DNA from: Novosphingobium sp. EMRT-2
Lineage (GTDB): Bacteria; Pseudomonadota; Alphaproteobacteria; Sphingomonadales; Sphingomonadaceae
NCBI RefSeq assembly: GCF_005145025.1
Contig: NZ_CP039695.1
Coordinates: 310,001-374,000, forward strand
Direction: 5' to 3'
Length of the DNA: 64,000 nucleotides
The notes under the pieces were generated by a model. The model made no database searches, was not told where the DNA came from, and was given only the letters and a program-made list of their open reading frames with translations. Position numbers and translations under genes: made by a program. How positions within the stretch are numbered: the first letter of the stretch is position 1; every line of letters starts with the position of its first letter. Shown here one piece after another: positions 17,061 through 24,183 of this stretch.

Positions 17061-17107
17061 GGGGATTGCGCCGGTCGCGGGTCCACTCGCGCGCCCGGCC
17101 GATCCCC
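17061..17107 (-). ncRNA. Stem-loop directly after the pilin gene
   Basis: GGGGATTGCGCCGG (17061-17074) pairs with CCGGCCGATCCCC (17095-17107) through a 13-bp stem with one bulge and one G-U pair, enclosing a 20-base loop. It starts 8 bases after the traA stop. No T-run follows, so it is probably a stability or partial-attenuation hairpin that lets pilin be made in excess over traL. The regulatory role is an inference. Confidence 0.5.
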
Positions 17108-17114
17108 AAGGGGG

Positions 17115-17453
17115 TCAGATCACCATCCCGAAAGTCTGGAGGATGGCGTCGGACTTGATCAGGCAGACCGCCGCGACGATGGTCGGGATGCCGATCATGA
17201 CGTTGGAAAACAGCCGCGAAACGCCGAACAGGAAGGCCGCGACACCGCCGACAAAGCCCATCGGGCCCTTGACGCCCTTGTTCACGACGATGTCGTAGAT
17301 ATCGTAGCCGAGGTCGCCCGCCGCCGGCGCGGTGAAGGCATGCGCCCCACTGCTCACCAGCGCGAGGATGGCCAAAGGGACGCCGACATTGGCGGCGGCA
17401 CTGCCGACCGCACTACCGATATGGGCGGCCTGATTGCCGATCTTCTTGATCAT
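17115..17453 (-). CDS. traA: TraA, F-type pilin precursor
   Basis: A 112-residue prepilin. The ATG at 17453 has GGAG about eight bases upstream; the longer open frame to 17642 is rejected because its extra 63 residues are not pilin-like. A long leader of about 39 residues ends near SSGAHA. It is followed by a mature part of about 73 residues, very close to the 70-residue F pilin. The mature part has two hydrophobic helices around GPMGFVGGVAAFLFGVSRLF and VMIGIPTIVAAVCLI. The S26 peptidase at 3202-3798 is a candidate processing enzyme. Confidence 0.9.
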   Translation of the reverse strand: MIKKIGNQAAHIGSAVGSAAANVGVPLAILALVSSGAHAFTAPAAGDLGYDIYDIVVNKGVKGPMGFVGGVAAFLFGVSRLFSNVMIGIPTIVAAVCLIKSDAILQTFGMVI

Positions 17454-17628
17454 GTGTTCAACTCCACTTGTTTGGGGCTGCCCGGGACATTGCCTGCCGG
17501 CATCGATGGATGATCGCTGTCGGCCGACGCACGCGGTGGGCGGCTCCTGACGGGCCGCGAGCGCCGGCATTCCGGTCCGCTTGGGTCCCGCGAAGGGGCA
17601 CAGGCGTCCGCCAGATGGGAAAGGGGCC

Positions 17629-18429
17629 TCACTTCGCGGCATCGGCGCTCGGCTTTCCGCCGTCGAGAAAGGCTTCGAGCTCCGCCTGCTGGAAGCCCGA
17701 GACGAGCTTGCCGTCGGCGATCAGCGTCGGGGTGCCGGTGATGCCGAGCTTGCGCACGATCTCGGCGTCCTGGGTGACCCGAGCTGCGCCGTCTGCGCAT
17801 TTTTCAAGGGCTTTGGGGGCAGCGCCGGCGTAGATCGCGCGGAACGCAGCCTCCTTGTCCGCCGAGCACAATATGTGTTCGGCCTTGGCTGCGGCCTGCG
17901 GATGGATGCCGCTCACGAAATAGACGAGGCGGCGCACCGGCTTGCCTTCGGCGGCCTTCGCGGCCCAGAACTTGTCGAGCGCGCGGCAATAAGGACAATC
18001 GGGATCGGTGAACTCGATGACGGTGGGAGCACCTGCCGGGCCGATCACCAGCGCCTTGGCGGGATCGATCAGCTTTAACCGCTTCGCCGTGCTCGCTTCC
18101 TGGGCGAGGGCAGTGATGTTGATCCCGTTCTTGTCGTAGACCGTGGCGAACAGGATGTGCTCGCTCGCTGGGGCATAATAGATGATGCGCCCGCCCGCGA
18201 CCGCCTGGTAGATCGCGCCCTTGACCGGTGCGGGGCCGAATTCCTCGAACTGGAGATTGGTGAAGCTCTGGTGGAGCTGGGCCTCCGCGGCTTCGGCCGC
18301 TTCGCTGAGAAGCTTGGTCTCGGCCCTGCCGTCCTGGTCGGGCGCGGCCAGCGCCGCAGTGCCGCCCAGGAGCGCCGCGAGGGCGCAGGTAATCAGCGGC
18401 AACCGCCGCAGGTCAGCGAATTTCGCCAT
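17629..18429 (-). CDS. dsbC: DsbC-like periplasmic disulfide isomerase
   Basis: A 266-residue exported protein. A signal peptide ends near ALAAPDQ. The N-terminal part is a DsbC-type dimerisation domain (EFGPAPVKGAIYQAVAGGRI). It is followed by a thioredoxin domain with CPYC in EFTDPDCPYCRALDKFW and a cis-proline region ITGTPTLIADG. The ATG at 18429 is preferred over 18435 because AAGGA is then eight bases away. Such isomerases recur in F-type and SXT-type tra operons, where they fold cysteine-rich TraN, TraU and TraH. It overlaps the preceding small gene by 17 bp. Confidence 0.93.
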   Translation of the reverse strand: MAKFADLRRLPLITCALAALLGGTAALAAPDQDGRAETKLLSEAAEAAEAQLHQSFTNLQFEEFGPAPVKGAIYQAVAGGRIIYYAPASEHILFATVYDKNGINITALAQEASTAKRLKLIDPAKALVIGPAGAPTVIEFTDPDCPYCRALDKFWAAKAAEGKPVRRLVYFVSGIHPQAAAKAEHILCSADKEAAFRAIYAGAAPKALEKCADGAARVTQDAEIVRKLGITGTPTLIADGKLVSGFQQAELEAFLDGGKPSADAAK

Positions 18430-18724
18430 GGTCATGTTCCTTCTGGTTGGAATGGGGAAGCGCCGCGCGATCGATGTGGACGCTGGCGCCCAGTGGGATT
18501 GCGAAGGGCGGGATCGCGCCGCGAGGAAAGTCCGGGTTCTGCGGGCCGCGCGGGGTCTCGCAGCGGATCACGAAGCCCCCCTGGTGCTCGACGATGACAA
18601 GACGGGGTCGCGATTGCTGCGGGACGGGCGCCGGCAGTCCACGCCGGGCGGGATGGGCATTCGCGGCGCTGGCACCAAGTGCCAAGAGCGCCATGCTCAA
18701 ACCTGTAAATCCCCATCGGAACAT
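18413..18724 (-). CDS. Small secreted protein, first gene of the tra operon
   Basis: A 103-residue protein with a signal peptide (MFRWGFTGLSMALLALGAS, cleavage near ANAHP), then a short beta-rich region (PRLVIVEHQGGFVIRCETPR). It has a strong ribosome site (AGGAGG, six bases before ATG at 18724). It overlaps the dsbC-like gene, so it is co-translated. I recognise no family. As promoter-proximal gene it may be an accessory periplasmic factor. Confidence 0.7.
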   Translation of the reverse strand: MFRWGFTGLSMALLALGASAANAHPARRGLPAPVPQQSRPRLVIVEHQGGFVIRCETPRGPQNPDFPRGAIPPFAIPLGASVHIDRAALPHSNQKEHDHGEIR

Positions 18725-18983
18725 GGGTTGCCTCCTGCCTGTGATCGAACAACCGAGTGGGAACCTGTCCCGGGTCGGCTGCGTTCTGTGGCGGCAGCAA
18801 TGGTGTTTTTGACTTCAAATCCGCAAGGAGCAGGCCATTGTCTTGGGCATTGGGCTGCGTCATTCTGACAAGCGCCAGCGAGTTACGCTTTTGGTTACCA
18901 ATTCGTTGTATTTGATGTCGGCGTCAGGCCGTCAGGAGGAACGATCGATCGGCTCGACTTGATGGAAAGGAGCGAATCGCGCA
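18725..18983. promoter_or_regulatory. Divergent control region between tra operon and regulator module
   Basis: This 259-bp gap lies between two divergent transcription units and must hold both promoters. I see a short palindrome, TTGGTTACCAA (18891-18901), next to an AT-richer patch, but no convincing -35/-10 pair. The neighbouring repressor gene suggests this is where the tra operon is controlled; that is an inference. Confidence 0.4.
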
Positions 18984-19460
18984 GTGGGAAGGGTATCGCG
19001 TACCTTCAAACTGAAATTGTCTCCCGCCGGGGTCGAGCTCTTCCTCGACTGCCATTGCCGGCTAGGCCATCTCGTCAGCGAACTGCTTCCGTTCGGCAAC
19101 ACGCTCTATTGCGCGCTCATCCATCTCGAGCAGGTCGATCCGACAATTGTCGCTGACGATCTGAAAACCTTGAAAGAATCAGGGCTCGAAGGACCCCGCG
19201 TCTGCTTCGTCGGCGCGCCGCTCCTCATGGCGGACGTTACATCGCGGATTACTGACCGCCTCGGCGTCGCTATACAGAAGCGCGGACCGGCCGCGCTGAA
19301 CTCGCGCCTGTTCATCGTGGCCCTGAAACGATTTCGTCTGGCTTCGCCCGAAGCGATCATGAAGGCCTATGACGAGATGCTTGTTCAGGCGGCCGACTGC
19401 TTGAAGGTCGGCAAGACACTACGCGCCAGGCGGTCGGAGCTTTCGCCGATCGGGCAATAA
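18984..19460 (+). CDS. Hypothetical protein of the conjugation control module
   Basis: A 158-residue soluble protein read from a GTG at 18984; AAGGAG lies upstream but at a long spacing of about 12 bases. It has no signal or membrane segment. Its composition looks genuine (SRTFKLKLSPAGVELFLDCH at the start, a VCFVGAPLLMADVTSRI central strand, a basic C-terminus). No family is recognised. It is divergent from the tra operon and followed by an XRE regulator, so a regulatory or accessory role is possible. Confidence 0.65.
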   Translation: MGRVSRTFKLKLSPAGVELFLDCHCRLGHLVSELLPFGNTLYCALIHLEQVDPTIVADDLKTLKESGLEGPRVCFVGAPLLMADVTSRITDRLGVAIQKRGPAALNSRLFIVALKRFRLASPEAIMKAYDEMLVQAADCLKVGKTLRARRSELSPIGQ

Positions 19461-19464
19461 TGGC

Positions 19465-19488
19465 CACAATTGGCGTTGACCAATTGTG
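19465..19488. promoter_or_regulatory. Candidate operator: 9-bp perfect inverted repeat
   Basis: CACAATTGG (19465-19473) and CCAATTGTG (19480-19488) are exact inverted repeats separated by six bases. The site is 67 bp upstream of the XRE regulator start and just after the previous stop. This is the usual place for autoregulation by such repressors. A shorter relative, TTGGTTACCAA, lies in the divergent region at 18891-18901. Confidence 0.5.
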
Positions 19489-19555
19489 TATGAAACACCA
19501 ACTCTAGGCTGTCGAGCTGCCATGGCGGGCAAGGTTCAGCGGTCAGGAGGTGGAG

Positions 19556-19978
19556 ATGTCGCACGAAAGCGTGACATCCGGTCCAGACGAATCTTCGCTT
19601 GCCGAAATCAAGCAGATGTCAGGCCGGAGAATCGAAGATGAACGCAGGCGTCAGGGCCTCACTCAACCACATCTCGCCAGGCGTGCGGGGCTCAGTGTGA
19701 GCTGGATCCGCGAGATCGAATCCGGCAATCCCCGGACCAAGATCGACGATCACCTGCGCTGTGCCGCGGCGCTCGGCCTGTCCCCGGGTTGTGTCCTCGT
19801 TCCCATGCTGTTCAGGGCGCATGGCAAGATCTGTCCGCCGCAGTTGCTTGCTGGCAACTTCCGTGAACTCGAATGCCGCCTGCTTGAGTTCATCGTCGAC
19901 CAGACCATCGCCGACATGCGCCGCTCGCTGATGGGCGGCGAGGAGCCCGGCTCCGCTTTCCCGCAACTGCGCTCGTAA
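19556..19978 (+). CDS. XRE-family helix-turn-helix regulator
   Basis: A 140-residue protein. The HTH covers roughly residues 20-80: RRIEDERRRQGLTQPHLARR, then GLSVSWIREIESGNPRTKID. The C-terminal part (FRELECRLLEFIVDQTIADM) is probably for dimerisation. The ATG at 19556 has AGGAGG five bases upstream, which decides the start. The palindrome at 19465-19488 is a likely target. Repressors of this kind commonly hold conjugative elements silent. Confidence 0.88.
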   Translation: MSHESVTSGPDESSLAEIKQMSGRRIEDERRRQGLTQPHLARRAGLSVSWIREIESGNPRTKIDDHLRCAAALGLSPGCVLVPMLFRAHGKICPPQLLAGNFRELECRLLEFIVDQTIADMRRSLMGGEEPGSAFPQLRS

Positions 19979-20130
19979 GCCTTGCACCCGAAATGGAGGA
20001 ATCCACCCTTTGACTAATAATGCGACGCACTAGCGAAAATTAGGAAGGGCATTGCCGCAGGTTGAACCGGTCTCGCGAAGCACGCCCCCTCCATGCCCGT
20101 ACACAGTTCATACCTTGAAGGAGAGCCCGA

Positions 20131-20253
20131 ATGCCTGGAAACGACCCGCCCGCCGCAGCCGAACCCTGCGCAGTCAAGTCGTTGGCATTTCTTGGCCTTC
20201 TGGTTCGCTGCTCGGAGGTTCGTGGCTTGTTGCGTCAGAGGCGCAGGAAGTGA
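20131..20253 (+). CDS. 40-residue leader ORF coupled to the MarR-like gene
   Basis: The small ORF has a good ribosome site (GAAGGAG, seven bases before ATG) and encodes 40 residues ending in the basic run LLRQRRRK. Its stop overlaps a GTG start of the next gene as GTGA (20250-20253). The overlap, with little SD of its own for the downstream gene, points to translational coupling. It may be only a coupling leader, or a real small protein with a hydrophobic middle (KSLAFLGLLV). Confidence 0.5.
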   Translation: MPGNDPPAAAEPCAVKSLAFLGLLVRCSEVRGLLRQRRRK

Positions 20254-20726
20254 CCGATGATCCAGTCGATGCAGATGCGCTTCGTGGGTTGGGCGTTCCT
20301 CACGGGGATGCGATCTCCGAAATGGATGCATCACCGCAGGATGAGGCCGCCGCCTTGCGCCACACAGGCCTGGCCATCGCGCGCTGGTGGCTCAGGGCAC
20401 GCCGGCGGCGTGAAGAAATGTTCGGGCCCGGCCTCTTTGCCGATCCGGCCTGGGACATATTGCTCGATCTCTACACCGCCGCCGCACGCGGCGAGAGCGT
20501 TCAGATATCGAGCCTCGCCCACGCCGCGCGCGTGCCGCACTCGACCGCGATCCGCTGGGCCAGCATCCTGACGCGAGCGGGTATCGTCGAGCGGCGAAAG
20601 GATCCCACCGATGGGCGCCGCGTCCATGTCAGTCTGAGCGCCGCCGCCTCGGCCCTGATGGAGGACTTTTTTGCCCGATTGATTACGGATGGGCAGCGCC
20701 CGCCGATGATCGGTTCGGACATTTGA
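20250..20726 (+). CDS. MarR-like winged-helix transcriptional regulator
   Basis: A 158-residue protein if read from the coupled GTG at 20250. The DNA-binding part (about residues 60-140) has DPAWDILLDLYTAAARGESV, the recognition helix HAARVPHSTAIRWASILTRA, and a wing ERRKDPTDGRRVHVSLS. The wing pattern D-x-R-D/G-x-R is typical of MarR-family wings. The frame is open further upstream to a TTG at 20052, but that region lacks protein character in this frame. It lies in the control module between XRE and MucR proteins. Confidence 0.75.
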   Translation: MTDDPVDADALRGLGVPHGDAISEMDASPQDEAAALRHTGLAIARWWLRARRRREEMFGPGLFADPAWDILLDLYTAAARGESVQISSLAHAARVPHSTAIRWASILTRAGIVERRKDPTDGRRVHVSLSAAASALMEDFFARLITDGQRPPMIGSDI

Positions 20727-20865
20727 CAGTGACCGAATCTGCCACGCGATCAAAGTTCGCACGGGGAACTGTTGGTTCATCCTGTCGGCGCATTTGCAAT
20801 TGACGGCACGGACGATAAGCCTTTGCCCAATTCTTCACTCCGCCTACCCTTTAGGAAGGACATCC

Positions 20866-21363
20866 ATGTATACGACGTCGGATCGGGACCTGAACCTTCT
20901 CACCCTCACTACCGACATCGTAGCCGCGCATGTCGCCAACAACAGCGTTGCGGTCGCCGATCTTCCGAACCTGATCGCCAATGTTCATGCGTCTCTGGCG
21001 GGGCTCGGCGCTCCGCCAGAACCTGCCGCGGCTATCCAGGAACCTGCAATCTCGGCCAAGCGTTCGGTGAAGCCCGACTACATCATTTGCCTTGAAGACG
21101 GGAAGAAACTCAAGATGCTGAAACGTCATCTGATGACGCACTACCAGATGACGCCCGACCAGTATCGCACCAAGTGGAACCTGTCCGCTGACTACCCGAT
21201 GGTTGCCCCGAACTATGCCGAAAAGCGGCGCGCGCTGGCGAAGAAGATCGGCCTTGGCCGCAAGCCCGGCAAGCTGAAGGCGAAGGCCGAGGAGCCGGCG
21301 GCGCAACCGAAGAAGGTGAGAGCGCCGCGGCGGAAACTCTCGATCGCCGCAGCCAAAGGCTGA
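20866..21363 (+). CDS. mucR: Ros/MucR-family zinc-finger regulator
   Basis: A 165-residue protein, slightly longer than typical MucR (about 140-150). The conserved core is near residues 75-135: YIICLEDGKKLKMLKRHLMT (zinc-finger Cys and His), then THYQMTPDQYRTKWNL and ADYPMVAPNYAEKRRALAKK. A basic, lysine/alanine-rich C-terminal tail is unusual and resembles DNA-compacting tails. The start has AGGAAGG upstream. MucR proteins act as H-NS-like silencers in alphaproteobacteria. Here it may silence the element. Confidence 0.93.
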   Translation: MYTTSDRDLNLLTLTTDIVAAHVANNSVAVADLPNLIANVHASLAGLGAPPEPAAAIQEPAISAKRSVKPDYIICLEDGKKLKMLKRHLMTHYQMTPDQYRTKWNLSADYPMVAPNYAEKRRALAKKIGLGRKPGKLKAKAEEPAAQPKKVRAPRRKLSIAAAKG

Positions 21364-21411
21364 CGGGCTTACCCTTCATCAACGATTTTCAACCCAGCAG
21401 GAGAGCTTGCC

Positions 21412-21687
21412 ATGAACAATTCCGAACTCGTCGATATCATTGCCACCAGCCATGACATGACGAAGACCGACGCGAAGAAGATCGTCGATTCCGTGTTCGG
21501 TGCCATCGCCGACGCTGCCGCCAAGGGCGACGAAGTTGCATTGAATGGATTCGGCAAATTCAAGGTAAAGCATACGCCGGCCCGCGAAGGCCGCAGTCCG
21601 GCGACAGGCGAAACGATCAAGATTGCTGCGTCGAAGAAGCTGGCTTTCTCGGCAGCCAAGGCGGTCAAGGATCGGCTTAACGGCTGA
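21412..21687 (+). CDS. HU-family DNA-binding protein
   Basis: A 91-residue protein with the standard HU/IHF layout. The N-terminal helices are MNNSELVDIIATSHDMTKTD, and the DNA-contacting beta-arm contains GKFKVKHTPAREGRSPATGE and TIKIAASKKLAFSAAKAV. The ribosome site AGGAGAG precedes the ATG. It follows the MucR gene by 48 bp and probably shares its transcript. An architectural protein next to a recombinase gene may assist site-specific recombination. Confidence 0.95.
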   Translation: MNNSELVDIIATSHDMTKTDAKKIVDSVFGAIADAAAKGDEVALNGFGKFKVKHTPAREGRSPATGETIKIAASKKLAFSAAKAVKDRLNG

Positions 21688-21698
21688 AGCGGTTTTGA

Positions 21699-21725
21699 GG
21701 GAGTTCATCGATCGAATGGACTCCC
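21699..21725 (+). terminator. Possible terminator after the HU gene
   Basis: GGGAGTTCAT (21699-21708) pairs with ATGGACTCCC (21716-21725) in a 10-bp stem with one G-U pair and a 7-base loop, starting 11 bases after the HU stop. No T-run follows, so termination is uncertain. Confidence 0.35.
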
Positions 21726-21914
21726 CCATCCCATTCTGGCGGGTCAGGTTGCGTCGCTTCACTCGGCGAAAAGCGATTTATGACGCGCTTCTGCTGCGGG
21801 CGTGGCTCGAAACACCGCCTCGGCGCTGCACCTACTTTTTCTTTCGCCCGGAAATTCCTATTTGTCGCTTCGCTTTATGACCGTTGTCAGGTGTTCCGTT
21901 GGGAATGCAGTGAC

Positions 21915-22121
21915 ATGGGACTCCCGGGTGATGCTGAAAGGGTAAACGACCGTCCGATCAGCCGAAATTCTCTTTCGACCGAGCTGGTCCTGGAGGCACA
22001 GGTCAAATTTGAGAAATTCTCAGGTCGGTCTCTGTCGGAGCATGATGCGCGAGAAGCCCTTGGTAATCTGGCCGACTTCGTTAAAATACTGATCGAGTGG
22101 GACCGAAGTCCCGAAGCGTAG
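21915..22121 (+). CDS. Small acidic protein upstream of the recombinase
   Basis: A 68-residue soluble protein from the ATG at 21915; the longer frame to 21780 has no protein character. The C-terminal half is amphipathic (LSEHDAREALGNLADFVKIL followed by IEWDRSPEA). I believe I have seen similar short proteins next to serine recombinases in alphaproteobacteria, but cannot confirm that here. It may be a helper of the recombination module. Confidence 0.5.
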   Translation: MGLPGDAERVNDRPISRNSLSTELVLEAQVKFEKFSGRSLSEHDAREALGNLADFVKILIEWDRSPEA

Positions 22122-22258
22122 GGTCTGATTGGACATCAAGGTCAAATGCGCGCGGGCTTGCGATTCGATAAATGACTGATCGAGCAGGTTTTCAGGTTTC
22201 CCGCCAAAAGGGAGTTGAAAGGGGATAGTGCTTCGATCAGCAAGATAAGGACAAGCGG

Positions 22259-23119
22259 ATGGCACGCCCCAGAAAAGCGAAAAGTGCAACGAACACGAGG
22301 GCCGCCGACAGGGTGCGTGCGGTTCTGTATGCACGGGTATCGACGCCGGAACAGGAGCGGGAAGGATTTTCAATACCCTCTCAGCTCAAACTACTTCGAG
22401 ATTATGCGGCGACGAACGGAATTCGCATCGAGGGTGAATACATCGATGTCGAAACTGCGAAGCGGACAGGGCGGACCAATTTTGATGAAATGATCCGTTT
22501 TCTGAAGCGAAGCGGCCCGGTCAAAACGCTTTTGGTTGAGAAAACGGACCGACTATATCGCAACATTCGCGACTGGGTCACGATCGACGGTCTCGGCGTT
22601 GAGATTCACCTTGTAAAAGAAAACACCATTCTTTCTGACGGCTCACGGTCGTCCGAGAAGTTTATGCATGGCATCAAGGTGCTGATGGCCAAGAACTACA
22701 TTGACAATCTTTCGGAAGAGACCCGGAAGGGAATGTTGGAAAAGGCTCAGCAGGGGATTTGGCCTTCGTTCGCGCCGATTGGTTACCTCAATGTGATGGG
22801 GACGAACGGAAAGAAGATCATTACCGTCGATCCCGATCTCGGGCCACTCGTGTCGCGGGCTTTCGAATGGTTTTCCACGGGCTCGTATTCGTTGAAGGAA
22901 TTGGCGGCAAAGGTCCGGAAGGAGGGATTGGTCTATCGCAAAAGCGGAAAACCCATCGGCGTCAGCACGCTCCATGCCATTCTTCGCAACCGAATCTACA
23001 CAGGGGCCTTCGAGTGGCTCGGTAAGTTATACAATGGCAATCACGATGCCCTCGTGACCAACGACGTCTGGGACAATGTCCAGGAGGTTCTGGATGGACG
23101 GAGTGCCTCAAACGTGTAG
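22259..23119 (+). pseudogene. Serine recombinase, N-terminal part, cut by IS21
   Basis: This fragment encodes 286 residues. It has the resolvase catalytic domain with nucleophile Ser28 in VLYARVSTPEQEREG and downstream arginine motifs (EKTDRLYRNIRDW, YIDNLSEETRKGM). The recombinase domain is present up to RNRIYTGAFEWLGKLYNG. The ORF stops at once after the IS boundary because the IS end supplies TAG (23117-23119). The missing zinc-ribbon and coiled coil lie beyond the IS at 25905-26567. AAGGA sits eight bases before the ATG. A truncated catalytic protein could still be made, but probably without proper DNA recognition. Confidence 0.92.
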
Positions 23120-23373
23120 CGCGACGATTACGGAGTCCGGTCGGCGTCAATTATGATGGCCGATAGGTGGCCGCGCCGGTTGGTGAATTCTGGCTACCAT
23201 TTGCTGTTGCGGGGAGCAACCGTCGAGCGACAATTACGACGCTGGGTAATTGTCGCTGACGCTGGCCGGAAGCGAGGGTCTGAAGCGCATGGGATGGTTG
23301 GCATGTAATTGCCGCTGGCGACAATTACCCGTTGCCTCAGCAAGGGTGCTCCCGAGCGCGAAGCCAGCGACAA

Positions 23374-24183
23374 TTATGATGGCCGGTCCGGGGCGCCATT
23401 CGGCGGGTCGTAATCGCCGGCGTTGATACGGGCGACGGCGGAACGTTTGCGGTAGCTTTCGCCGTTCATCTCGATGATGATCGAGTGGTGCACGAGGCGG
23501 TCGATCGCGGCGACAGTCATAGCGGGATCAGGGAAGACGTTGTCCCATGCCGAAAATGGCTGGTTGGCGGTAATGGCGAGCGAGTGGCGTTCGTAGCGGT
23601 GGGCGATGAGCTCGAACAAGGCGCTGGTCTCGACCTGGTCCTTGCGGACGTAGGACAGATCGTCGAGCACGATGAGATCGAACTTGTCGAGCTTGTCGAG
23701 CATGGCGGGTAGGCTGAGGTCGCGGCGCGCGGACTGGAGCTTCTGGACCATGTCGGTGGTGGAGCAGAACAGGACGCGCCGCCCCGTGTCGATGAGGGCA
23801 TGACCAATGGCAGCAACTGCGTGCGTCTTGCCGGTCCCGCTCTGGCCGAACAGCAGCAGGTTGCCGCCGCTCTCGATCCAGTCGTCACCGGCGGCGAGGG
23901 ACAAGAGGTGCGGTTTGCGGATGCCGGGGGCTGCGTCGAAATCGAAGGTGGCGAAGGTCTTGCCTGCGGGCAAGCCGGACTGGTCGCGATGGCGCTGGAT
24001 GCGCCGGGAGGAGCGATCGGCCATCTCGATCTCGAGAAGCGAGGCCAGCAGGTTGGCGGCCGGCCAGCCATCGCGATCGGCGGTGTCGGTGAGGCGCTTC
24101 CAGTTGCGGTTGATACTCGGCAGGCGCAAGGCCTTGAGCAGGGTAGGCAGCACGGCGGCGGCCTGGTCCTTGGTGCGGGTCAT
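23374..24183 (-). CDS. istB: IstB, IS21-family ATPase helper (copy 1)
   Basis: A 269-residue AAA+ ATPase related to DnaC. Walker A is FGQSGTGKTHAVAAIG, Walker B is FDLIVLDDLSYVRKDQ. A later motif is HSLAITANQPFSAW. It assists IstA in target selection and strand transfer. Its ATG shares one base with the istA stop (TGATG), the usual istA-istB coupling. Confidence 0.96.
   Translation of the reverse strand: MTRTKDQAAAVLPTLLKALRLPSINRNWKRLTDTADRDGWPAANLLASLLEIEMADRSSRRIQRHRDQSGLPAGKTFATFDFDAAPGIRKPHLLSLAAGDDWIESGGNLLLFGQSGTGKTHAVAAIGHALIDTGRRVLFCSTTDMVQKLQSARRDLSLPAMLDKLDKFDLIVLDDLSYVRKDQVETSALFELIAHRYERHSLAITANQPFSAWDNVFPDPAMTVAAIDRLVHHSIIIEMNGESYRKRSAVARINAGDYDPPNGAPDRPS

Noticed and set aside
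17115..17642. 175-residue pilin reading frame
   Set aside because: The first 63 residues are not pilin-like and the ATG at 17453 has a proper ribosome site and gives the normal F pilin size.
20052..20249. TTG start for the MarR-like regulator at 20052
   Set aside because: The upstream part reads through the leader ORF and lacks family similarity; the coupled GTG at 20250 fits better, although AGGAAGG near 20042 keeps the option open.
23120..23370. CRISPR-like array from the repeated GACAATTAC-type motifs
   Set aside because: The repeats are short, irregular and lie inside IS21 ends, where multiple transposase-binding repeats are expected; no regular spacers are seen.
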